DNA of 7,503 bases from NCBI GenBank assembly GCA_013693855.1, contig CP059261.1:2805206-2812708 (forward strand), given 5' to 3'. This stretch comes from Micropruina sp. (lineage in GTDB: Bacteria; Actinomycetota; Actinomycetes; Propionibacteriales; Propionibacteriaceae). The notes below the pieces were generated by a model. That model was not told where the DNA came from and made no database searches. It saw only the letters and a list, made by a program, of their open reading frames with translations. The translations under genes and the position numbers were made by a program. Shown here piece by piece: positions 1 to 6,207 of this stretch (its first letter is position 1; the number at the start of each line of letters is the position of its first letter).

Positions 1-240
1 ATCGCGCTGCGCGCCCTCGCGGACGGTCTGCGTGGTGAGGAGGCGGGCCGGGTGCGGGTCACCTCCATCCATCCCGGACGGGTCGACACCGACATGCAGG
101 TCGGCATGTGGGCCCGTACCGGCAAGCCGTACGACCCGGCCGAACACCTCACCCCGGCGTCGGTCGCAGCCACCGTCCGCCTGGCCGTGGACGCCGACGA
201 CCACACCGCCATCGAAACCCTCAGCATCCGGCCGGTCTGA
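1..240 (+). CDS. Short-chain dehydrogenase/reductase, C-terminal end (partial)
   Basis: The reading frame is open from base 1 and ends with TGA at 238-240, giving the last 79 residues. The first visible residues, IALRALADGLRGE, match the helix that directly follows the catalytic YxxxK of short-chain dehydrogenases, so the Rossmann nucleotide-binding site and catalytic Tyr/Lys lie just outside the window. The segment RVTSIHPGRVDTDM is the typical SDR strand plus PG motif, where the residues after PG contact the nicotinamide. The tail ends in IRPV, as in short SDRs of about 220-230 residues. These enzymes are cytoplasmic NAD(P)(H)-dependent oxidoreductases; the substrate cannot be told from this part. 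The next gene on this strand starts at 1986, and the gap holds repeats and an insertion sequence, so no operon link to it is evident. Confidence 0.85.
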   Translation: MALRALADGLRGEEAGRVRVTSIHPGRVDTDMQVGMWARTGKPYDPAEHLTPASVAATVRLAVDADDHTAIETLSIRPV

Positions 241-270
241 CCCCTCCCCTGGCCGCCGAGGACGGTGCCC

Positions 271-330
271 GACCGAAACTCCCCAGGGCCCCTCTCGACC
301 CCTATCCGGCTTTCACCCCTCTGCTGGGTA
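271..330. repeat. Dispersed hairpin repeat, copy 1, right arm interrupted by the ISL3 element
   Basis: This stretch begins GACCGAAACT and ends CTGCTGGGTA. It matches 1843-1905 at every base except three single-base gaps (one A and one C missing after ACT, one C missing before TCTGCT). In copy 2 the sequence continues into the right arm GGGTAGTTTCGG. Here it stops at GGGTA because the insertion sequence begins at 333. Bases 1768-1777 on the other side of the insertion (GGTAATTGCG) resemble the missing arm, so the insertion probably split this copy. The repeat follows the SDR stop codon by about 30 bases. Confidence 0.8.
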
Positions 331-332
331 TT

Positions 333-356
333 GGCTCTTCACAATCCACGGTGTAG
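333..356 (+). repeat. Left terminal inverted repeat of the ISL3 element
   Basis: It begins GGCTCTTCACAATCC and ends GGTGTAG. It agrees at 21 of 24 positions with the reverse complement of 1744-1767. The transposase stop codon (339-341) lies within it. Confidence 0.8.
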
Positions 357-1687
357 ACGCGGTCTGAATCCACCGGCTTCGAGTAGGGATCTGGCGATGT
401 AGTGGGTGAGGTTCCGGAAGCCCAGCGCACTGCCGCGGAGGTGTTCCAGGCGACCGTTGAGCGCTTCGGTCGGCCCATTCGACGTGCCGGGTCGGTCGAA
501 GTACGCGAGCACGTCAGCAACGCGCTTCTTCAGGGTGCGACCCAGCACGATGACCTCGGCGAGCGCAGCAGGGACACCGCTGCTGATGGCGTTGATCAGG
601 GCCTGCATGAGTGCGCGTCCCTTGGCGGGATCGGGTTCGCGGTAGGCGGCGACCATGCGTTGGTAGATGCCCCAGGTGGCTTCGACCTCGACGTGCTCAT
701 CGCCGGCGAACAACGCCTCCAGTCGTGTCTTCTGCCGGCTCGTGAGCAAGTCCAGACCGGTGTGCAGGGTCCGACGAGCGCGGTACAGCGGGTCGGTCGC
801 GCGGCCACGATGGCCGTGCAGTGTCTGCTGGACCCGGCGGCGACAGCGGTCCAGGGCGTCGCCGGCCAGCCGCACGACGTGGAAGGGATCCATGACCGCG
901 GTGGCGTCGGGGAGTTCCTCGCTGGTGGCGGTCTTGAAGCCAGCGAACCCGTCCATCGCGACGACCTCGATCCCGTCCCGCCAGCCTTTGGGGCGGCTGG
1001 CCAGCCAGGTTTTGAACGCCTGTTTGGAGCGACCCTCGACCATGTCCAACAAGCGGGCCGGACCGGTGTCATCCCTGACCGGAGTCAGGTCGATGATCAC
1101 GGTCACGTATTTGTCGCCCTTGCGGGTGTGCCGCCAGACATGCTCATCGACACCGATCACTTGGACGCCGTCGAACCGGGTGGGGTCGTTGATCAGAGCT
1201 CGCTGCCCCTCGGCCAGGACGGCGGTGTTGGCGGTGTTCCACGACACCGCGAGTCCTTCAGCGATCCGCGCAATGGTGAGGTGGGCCAGCACGAGGCCTT
1301 CCAGCGCCCACCGCAACGCCCGGCGGGACAACTTCGCCCGCGGCTCAGCAGCCTTGCTCATGTCCTGGCGCCACACATGCCCACACTCGACACACCGGTA
1401 GCGGCGCACCGTGACCAGCAGGACGGTGGGACGCCAACCGAACGGCTCGTGCGCCAACCGGCGGACCACCGTGCCACGCGGGTGCCCTCACCACCGCACC
1501 GGTGGCACCATCGGTCATCATCGACGATCCGGCAGGCCAACACCGCCCGCCTCGGCTCGAGACGTTGGCCCACGACTACCAGGCCGAGCTCATCAAGACG
1601 AGTGAACGTGGTCAGGTCAGGGCGTGTGAAGGTAGCGTGGGGCACGTCGAGGTCTTTCGGATGGATCGGTGTAGGAACCTCCATCAT
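339..1687 (-). pseudogene. ISL3-family transposase, single frameshift
   Basis: The DDE-type transposase is read on the minus strand from ATG at 1687-1685 to TGA at 341-339. The N-terminal piece (about 68 residues) carries the first zinc-ribbon pair in RWCHRCGGEG. The frame is then lost at the three-base C run (GGG on the plus strand at 1480-1482). The rest continues one frame over as VVRRLAHEPFGW, with the second pair in YRCVECGHVW. One extra C would read EGTPRGTVVRRLAHEP and give 449 residues, the usual ISL3 length. Further on are an HTH-like segment (LTIARIAEGLAVSWNTAN), the first catalytic Asp in VIGVDEHVWRH, a second in AVMDPFHVVRLAGDAL, and the Glu in NGPTEALNGRLEHLRG. The C-terminal frame alone could start at GTG/ATG-like codons near 1469 but would lack half the zinc ribbon. 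The family needs no programmed frameshift, so this is inactivation or a sequence error. No strong ribosome binding site is visible before 1687. Confidence 0.85.
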
Positions 1688-1743
1688 CGGAAGGCCTCGA
1701 CCCTCATCCCCGCACCGACGCGCCGCCCCCGCTCACACCCGCA

Positions 1744-1767
1744 CTACACCCTCGATTGTGATGAGCC
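1744..1767 (-). repeat. Right terminal inverted repeat of the ISL3 element
   Basis: Read on the minus strand it begins GGCTCATCACAATCG and ends GGTGTAG. It lies about 55 bases upstream of the transposase start, so the transposase promoter is expected in or near it. Mismatches to the left end are at positions 6, 15 and 17. Confidence 0.8.
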
Positions 1768-1842
1768 GGTAATTGCGTCATCCCCACCGCCCAAGCACCA
1801 CCCGAGCGGCCTGATCTGCATCCCGACCCCACCCCGAGAACC

Positions 1843-1914
1843 GACCGAAACTACCCCCAGGGCCCCTCTCGACCCCTATCCGGCTTTCACCCCCTCTGCT
1901 GGGTAGTTTCGGGC
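1843..1914. repeat. Dispersed hairpin repeat, copy 2 (complete)
   Basis: The full copy has a perfect 12-bp inverted repeat, CCGAAACTACCC at 1845-1856 and GGGTAGTTTCGG at 1901-1912, around a 44-base centre. Together these form a potential stem with a large loop. The centre contains the palindrome GGGCCC and is pyrimidine-rich on this strand. The minus strand therefore has four runs of four to five G. The same unit, nearly base for base, is at 271-330. The size, the intergenic position and the paired ends suggest a small non-autonomous mobile element or a REP-like palindromic repeat. A role as a structured RNA is also possible. It has no U-tract, so it is not a classic terminator. Confidence 0.75.
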
Positions 1915-1937
1915 AGCCCGACCAGCGGGGCGCGGCT

Positions 1938-1970
1938 GACAACCGTCCGGCCCCCTCACCCGCTTGTTAG
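1938..1970 (+). promoter_or_regulatory. Possible ECF-type promoter for the sigma factor gene
   Basis: GACAACC (1938-1944) resembles the AAC-containing -35 element of many ECF promoters. TTGTTAG (1964-1970) could serve as the -10 region. The spacing of about 19 bases is slightly long. ECF factors often transcribe their own gene, so autoregulation would be natural, but the match is weak and no second copy exists in the window for comparison. Confidence 0.25.
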
Positions 1971-1973
1971 GTT

Positions 1974-1980
1974 GAGGAGG
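1974..1980 (+). promoter_or_regulatory. Ribosome binding site of the sigma factor gene
   Basis: GAGGAGG lies five bases before ATG at 1986. This strong Shine-Dalgarno match settles the start codon. Confidence 0.75.
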
Positions 1981-1985
1981 CACGC

Positions 1986-2879
1986 ATGGCGGCGGAGGTT
2001 GCGGTGGCGACACCCCTGGAGTCCACGGACGGTTTCGACGCGTTCGTGGCCGCCCGGGCCAAGGCGCTGTGGCGTTCCGCCTGGCTGCTGACCGGCGACC
2101 CCCACCGGGCCGAGGATCTCGTCCAGACCGCCCTGGCCAAGGCCTACCCGCACTTCGCCCGGCTGGGCGACGCGGGCGCGTTCGAGGCCTATCTACGGAC
2201 GACCATGTACCACACCTATCTGTCCTGGTGGCGGCGGCGGTGGACCGGCGAGGTGCCGGCGCCGGTGGATCGCGAGCGGGCCACGGCCGACCCCGACGTC
2301 GACCTGCGCCACGATGTCGCCCGGGCGCTCGCGGATCTGCCGCGGGCCCAGCGGGCAGTGGTGGTGCTCACCTACGTCGAGGACCGGACGCAGGCCCAGA
2401 TCGCCGAACTGCTGGGCATCTCCGTGGGCACGGTGAAGAGCCACCTGTCCCGGGCGCTGGCCAAGCTGCGGGTCTCCCCGACTCACCGAAGGAGACGCGG
2501 GATGAACGAGGACGAACTGCGCACCGCGCTGACCACCGGCGCACCGGAGCCGCCGGCCACGGATGGCTGGGCCGACCAGGCCCGGCGCCGCTCCCGGACG
2601 AACCGGACACTGGCCTCCGCGACGGTCGTGACGGCGCTGGTCGCCGTGACCGCCCTGGTGGCGAGCAGCATCCCGGGCCTCACGGGGAGCGGGACGATCG
2701 GGGTGCCGGCCACCACTCCGTCCGGCACCGCGGCCCCGCGGTCGACACCTTCTGCGCCGAGCACGCCGAGATCAGTACGCTGTCGGGCCGCGACCTGCCG
2801 GCCGGGGCCACGTCCGTCCGGCTGTGCGCGGACGGCAGCGACCCCGCGCAGACGCTGGTGGTGCCGCTGGACAGCCTGA
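1986..2879 (+). CDS. SigE-family ECF RNA polymerase sigma factor, as sequenced read through into the next gene
   Basis: This is an alternative sigma factor that directs RNA polymerase to its own promoter set. Residues about 14-80 form region 2 (WLLTGDPHRAEDLVQTALAK, then YLRTTMYHTYLSWWRRR, the DNA-melting and -10-binding part). Residues about 105-165 form region 4 (LADLPRAQRAVVVLTYVEDR, then the HTH QIAELLGISVGTVKSHLSRA, which binds the -35 element). This is the compact TIGR02983-like SigE type, normally about 165-170 residues. A normal end is visible one frame away: dropping one C from the CCCC run at 2476-2479 gives LRVSRLTEGDAG and a TGA at 2503-2505 that overlaps the next start as ATGA. 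As sequenced there is one extra base, so the frame runs into the membrane protein and on to a stop at 2879. The part after about 2737 is out-of-frame translation of that gene. The sigma domains themselves are intact. Whether the fusion is real is doubtful. Confidence 0.85.
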   Translation: MAAEVAVATPLESTDGFDAFVAARAKALWRSAWLLTGDPHRAEDLVQTALAKAYPHFARLGDAGAFEAYLRTTMYHTYLSWWRRRWTGEVPAPVDRERATADPDVDLRHDVARALADLPRAQRAVVVLTYVEDRTQAQIAELLGISVGTVKSHLSRALAKLRVSPTHRRRRGMNEDELRTALTTGAPEPPATDGWADQARRRSRTNRTLASATVVTALVAVTALVASSIPGLTGSGTIGVPATTPSGTAAPRSTPSAPSTPRSVRCRAATCRPGPRPSGCARTAATPRRRWWCRWTA

Positions 2880-3530
2880 CCACGGGGTCGACCAGCTGAT
2901 CGAGTCGTTCAACCAGGCGCCCGCGGCACCAAGGATCGGGCCTGCGACGCCGCGATGCGCTCCTACCGGCTCGTCTTCAGCTACGCCGACCGCAAGCCGC
3001 TCGTCCTGCGCGGGTCGACCGGCCCGTGCGCGGTCGTCGGTGCGGTCAACCGCGATTCGCTGCGCGAGGGGGCGTCGTTCTTCGGCGGTCTCCGCAAGAT
3101 CTGGGCGGGGGCCCGCGAACTCCAGCCACCCCGGATGCGGCGGGTCCGAACGGCTGCCGTCCGTTCACAGCGGCCCCGGCCCTGGTCGTGATCGCACCGG
3201 ACGTCACCGGCGGCACCCTGTGCATCGTCGACCCCACCAGCCAGGCGCCGAGCGGCCAGACCGTCCTGTCCACCGAACAGGCGCGGGCGCTGGCCGCCGA
3301 CCTGACCGACCACTCGCGGATCGCCTCCAACATCGACTCGCCCCTGGACGGCCCGACCCTCACGCTCACCACCCGCTGGGGCGACGCGGTGGTGGCCTGG
3401 CGGGTCCAGGGGAACCAGTGGTTCGCGTTCACCGGCGTCGGCTCGGAGGAACGTTTCTGGGAGCCCTCCGCCGACGCCCGGCGCCTGCTGGACGAACTGG
3501 TCGCCGCCGCGTCCGCGTCGCCCCAGGGCG
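2741..3530 (+). repeat. Protein repeat unit 1 of the exported region
   Basis: The A half starts at Cys codon 2753 (FCAEHAEISTL) and has LPAGATSVRLC, then YRLVFSYADRKPLVLRG and a Cys in STGPCAVVG. The B half (about 3125-3530) has GTLCIVDPTSQAP, TLTTRWGDAVVAWRV and WEPSADARRLLDEL. It is interrupted by frameshifts near 2887, 2926 and 3125. Four Cys are shared with unit 2, suggesting disulfides in an exported domain. Confidence 0.6.
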
Positions 3531-4330
3531 ACGACCCCTGCGCCGACCTGGGCGCCGCCGCGCCCCGGGTTGCCCGCGGGAGCGGTGTCCGCCCGGTTGT
3601 GCCCCGCCACGGACCTGGGCTTCACCATCGCGATGCCGGCCGATCAGTTGACCCAGCGCGTCGACGAACTCGTCAGCGCGTACAACGCGCTGCCCGCGAG
3701 CCGGACGAGCGGCGCCTGCGGCACCGACCGGTTCGCCGGCAAGCCCATCTACCACACCCTCGTCTTCGCCTACCCCGACGGCCGGCGGTTCTCGCTCCGC
3801 GAGGAGCAGGTCAGCGACGCGGGTGCCACGAGCAAGCCGACCACCTGCTTGCGGGTCGGTTCGACGGCCGGCTGGCGGGAGGGATCGCTGCGCGCCACCG
3901 TCACCCGGCTCTGGGCGGCCCAGCGCGGCAACACCCTGGTCCGTTCCGCTTCGCGGCCTGCCCGGACCCGACGAGCGAGTCCTACTTCGACGTGCCGTTG
4001 GCGAATGTGGCCACGATCGTCCACTGCACGCTCGACGCCTCCTCAGGCGCTCCGTCGACACCCGTGACTCTGACCGACGCCGAGGTGACCACCGTGCTGG
4101 ACGACCTCGCCAAGCGGGCCAGGACCGTACGGCCGAACGACTACCAGGGCGCTGTCCCCTACCTCGCGCTGGCCACCTCCTGGGGCGACATCGCCCGGCT
4201 GGAGCAGGTGGAGGCCAACCTGTGGGTCGGGCGCCTCGACGGCCGCGACATCGAGTGGACCCCCAGCGCGGGAGTCGCCACCCTGCTCGCCGAGGTGGCC
4301 AAGCGCGACCGGACCCCGTCGGAGCCCTCG
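3531..4330 (+). repeat. Protein repeat unit 2 of the exported region
   Basis: The A half starts at Cys codon 3539 (DDPCADLG) and has LPAGAVSARLC, VDELVSAYNALPA, HTLVFAYPDGRRFSLRE and a Cys in PTTCLRVG. The B half (about 3940-4315) has ANVATIVHCTLDAS, LALATSWGDIARLEQV and EWTPSAGVATLLAEVA. The unit lies 786 bases after unit 1, measured between first Cys codons. It is frameshifted near 3563-3566 and 3941. Confidence 0.6.
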
Positions 4331-5120
4331 GCCCCGGCCGCGTGCGACGGCCTCGTGCCTGCCGGCCCGGGGTCGCGATCCCGGACCAGGCCCTGCGGCT
4401 GCGGCTGTGCGCCGCAGGGGAGCAACAACTGCGTCAGTGGGCGCCGCTGGATGCCCTGGAAAGCGAGCGTGCCGCTGCCGTGCTGGCCGTGCTTGCGGCC
4501 CTCCCTCGTGCCGACGCCAATCAGGCGTGCACCGCCGAACTCGGCCCCGAGTTCCTGCTGATCGGCGAGTTTGCGGGACGGGAGCCGGTGGCGATGCCGC
4601 TGCGGTTGTATGGCTGCCGGACGGTCGGGACACCCGACGACCAGCGCAACGGCGCCGACAAGGTGCTGGACGCCTTCCGGACCGAGCTGGCGGCGCAGCG
4701 GGCCGCCACCTCACCGCCCGCCGCTGGACAGCGGACGACACCAAGGTGCACCCCTCACTGGACCCCCAGGGCTCCGTGATGCCGGTCGTTCCGGACGATG
4801 TCGTGGGCGGGGTGGTGTGCCGGTGGCAGGATCAGGACCAGCAGGGAAGGCCGGTCGTCAGGACCCTCACCGCGAGCCAGACCGCGACCCTCGTCGCCGA
4901 TCTGAAGGCCCGCAGCGAGCCCTTCCAGGCAATGCCCTGCCCCGCCCCGCCGGCCGGCCGGCCGACACTCTCGCTCGCCCTCACCAACGCCTGGGGCGAC
5001 GTCCTGGCCGTCTCGTGGAGCGGTTGCCCAGGGTCCTACGTCTATCTGCGGGACGGTGAGCAACTCCGCTGGACCCCGAGCGACGCAGCAACGACACTGC
5101 TGGAGCGGATCGCAGGCTGA
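4331..5120 (+). repeat. Protein repeat unit 3 of the exported region
   Basis: The A half starts at Cys codon 4343 (ACDGLVPAGPG), then VAIPDQALRLRLCAAGEQQ, ADANQACTAELG and LRLYGCRTVG. The B half (about 4710-5117) has DDVVGGVVCRWQDQD, LALTNAWGDVLAVSW and RWTPSDAATTLLERIAG, where the protein ends. The unit lies 804 bases after unit 2. It is the most divergent of the three in the A half. It is frameshifted near 4369-4372 and between about 4694 and 4735. Confidence 0.6.
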
Positions 5121-5121
5121 C

Positions 5122-6108
5122 TCAGAGCCAGTCGAACTTCTTGAACAGCAGGTACAGCCCGACCGTCCCGACCAGGATCAGCAGCGCGCTCTGCCACAGC
5201 CCCCACAGGTTCTCGAATCCCGGGTAGGGGATGTTCTGGCCGAACCACCCGGTGACCGCGGTCGGCACCGCGATGATGGCGCCCCAGGCGGCGAGCTTCT
5301 TCATCACGGTGTTCAGCCGGGCGTCCTGCAGGGACAGGTTGGTCTCGAACACGCTGGTCACCATGTCGCGCAGCGACTCGGTCCACTCCGCGGCGCGCAG
5401 GACGTGGTCGTACAGGTCGTTGAACAGCCCGTCCAGTTCCCGGTGGGAGGTCGGGTTGGCCAGCCGCAGCCGCATCACCGAGGCCACCACCTCCCGCATG
5501 GGCAGGACGATCCGGCGCAGCTGCACGAGCGCCTTGCGCAGGGCGTACACCCGCTGCTGGATGGCCCGCGAGGCGACCCGATCGTCGAACAGGAGGTCCT
5601 CCAGGTCCTCCAGGGCGTCGTCCATCTCCTGGATGGTGACGAAATGCTCGTCGACGATCACGTCCAGCAGCCCGTGCACCAGCGCACTCGGGCCGAAGGC
5701 GAGCATCCCGTCCTCGTTCCAGCGATCCAGGACGACGTCCATGTCCACCTCGTCGGCCTGCCGGACGGTGATCAGGCCCCGGGGCATGACGAAGCCCGAC
5801 ACCCGGCCCGTCCGCAGTTCCGCCCGGTCCGCGGACGAGGTCAATTCGGCGGCGTAGCAGGTGAAGAACGTGTGGCTGGCGTGCCGCGTCGCCTTGGGCC
5901 GCTCCCGGGGCTCGATGGCGTCCTCGACGGCCAGCGGATCCAGGCGGAGTTCCTCGGCCAGCCGGTCGAGCACGGCACGGTCGGGTTCGCACAGGTCGAG
6001 CCAGGTCAGGGCCGTCTCGTCCGCGAGCCAGCTGTCGAGATCGTCGAGCGGGAAGTCCGTGGCGACCAACTCCCCATCGCGCCACACCCGGCTGCGCACC
6101 CTGCTCAC
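5122..6108 (-). CDS. corA: CorA family magnesium/divalent cation transporter
   Basis: This is an inner-membrane channel of the CorA/MIT superfamily, which forms pentamers importing Mg2+ (some members Co2+ or export Zn2+). The gene is intact, with a GTG start at 6108-6106, TGA at 5124-5122 and 328 residues. The N-terminal cytoplasmic domain (to about 210) includes FFTCYAAEL and a helix-rich part with EMDDALEDLEDLLF. A long stalk helix follows (ALRKALVQLRRIVLPMREVV). Two membrane helices lie at the C-terminus: about 273-289 (AAWGAIIAVPTAVTGW) and about 302-322 (LWQSALLILVGTVGLYLLF), followed by the basic tail KKFDWL. The signature after helix 1 is GQN-IPYPG (residues 290-297) where most CorA proteins have GMN. 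The gene is convergent with the membrane protein gene (one base between stop codons) and divergent from the PxpA-like gene. No clear ribosome binding site is visible before the GTG. Confidence 0.93.
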   Translation of the reverse strand: MSRVRSRVWRDGELVATDFPLDDLDSWLADETALTWLDLCEPDRAVLDRLAEELRLDPLAVEDAIEPRERPKATRHASHTFFTCYAAELTSSADRAELRTGRVSGFVMPRGLITVRQADEVDMDVVLDRWNEDGMLAFGPSALVHGLLDVIVDEHFVTIQEMDDALEDLEDLLFDDRVASRAIQQRVYALRKALVQLRRIVLPMREVVASVMRLRLANPTSHRELDGLFNDLYDHVLRAAEWTESLRDMVTSVFETNLSLQDARLNTVMKKLAAWGAIIAVPTAVTGWFGQNIPYPGFENLWGLWQSALLILVGTVGLYLLFKKFDWL

Positions 6109-6170
6109 GCGCCCAGCATCGCACAGGTGCCCAGGGCGATCCCGGCCGCACCTCGTGCCGCCTGAACGGA

Positions 6171-6200
6171 TTGCGGAGTCCCCCGCCTGCGCGCTACGTT
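6171..6200 (+). promoter_or_regulatory. Promoter for the PxpA-like gene, probably leaderless
   Basis: TTGCGG (6171-6176), an 18-base spacer and TACGTT (6195-6200) fit the actinobacterial housekeeping pattern TTGNNN and TANNNT. The ATG at 6208 is seven bases after the -10 element, just where transcription would start. No Shine-Dalgarno sequence precedes it, as expected for a leaderless mRNA. Confidence 0.5.
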
Positions 6201-6207
6201 AGGCATC

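Larger units (their letters stand above)
333..1767 (-). mobile_element. ISL3-family insertion sequence (1435 bp)
   Basis: The element is defined by a single minus-strand ISL3 transposase reading frame and by imperfect terminal inverted repeats. The left end starts GGCTCTTCACAATC at 333, and the right end, read on the minus strand from 1767, starts GGCTCATCACAATC. The first 24 bases agree at 21 positions, and both continue into GGTGTAG. GGCTC-type ends and a length of about 1.4 kb fit the ISL3 family. ISL3 elements usually make 8-bp target duplications. Here the flanks are TGGGTATT on the left and GGTAATTG on the right, related (GGTA-TTG against GGTAATTG) but not identical, so the duplication is degraded or one base has been lost. 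The transposase stop codon lies inside the left inverted repeat. The target was one copy of a dispersed hairpin repeat. Confidence 0.88.
2502..5120 (+). pseudogene. Large membrane-anchored exported protein with three tandem repeats, multiply frameshifted
   Basis: I do not recognise a named family. The start is ATG at 2502, in the place of an ATGA overlap with the sigma gene. Residues 1-37 are a charged cytoplasmic tail (MNEDELRTALTTG, with RRRSR before the membrane). Residues 38-58 are a membrane helix, and the rest would be outside. Restored, the protein is about 874 residues. The best path is: frame of 2502 to ~2737; next frame to ~2887; next to ~2926; next to ~3125; next to ~3566; next to ~3942; next to ~4372; next to ~4710; last to TGA 5120. 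All switches fit single-base changes, mostly lost bases in G or C runs (CCCC 2734-2737, GGGG 2884-2887, GGGG 4369-4372), with one gained C at 3563-3566. No in-frame nonsense codon is seen along the path. By position and topology it may be a sensor or anti-sigma-like partner of the sigma factor; this is inference. Confidence 0.7.

Noticed and set aside
339..1687. Programmed frameshifting in the transposase
   Set aside because: ISL3 transposases are normally a single frame, and the switch site is only a three-base C run, not a recognisable slippery sequence with a downstream structure.
402..1772. A 456-codon open frame on the plus strand across the insertion sequence
   Set aside because: It lies antisense to the recognisable ISL3 transposase, its translation matches no family, and long antisense frames are common in GC-rich genes.
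271..1914. CRISPR array or composite transposon explanation for the two repeats
   Set aside because: There are only two copies with no regular spacers, and the repeat is not an insertion sequence end; the ISL3 element has its own different inverted repeats.
2981..3628. Minus-strand frame of 215 codons inside the large membrane protein gene
   Set aside because: It has no recognisable motifs and no ribosome binding site, while the plus-strand frames carry the repeated Cys, WGD and WTPS motifs.
4955..4975. Short CCGG-rich tandem run within the third repeat unit
   Set aside because: It is a brief low-complexity stretch inside coding sequence that reads as a normal Pro/Gly/Arg-rich loop; no sign of a regulatory or repeat array.
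5056..6165. A 369-codon open frame on the plus strand opposite corA
   Set aside because: It is a shadow of an intact, well conserved CorA gene; its translation is low-complexity with many Gln, Pro, Arg and Gly.
6108..6207. Promoter for corA on the minus strand
   Set aside because: GATGCT lies close upstream of the GTG but there is no convincing -35 element or ribosome binding site, so I do not list it.
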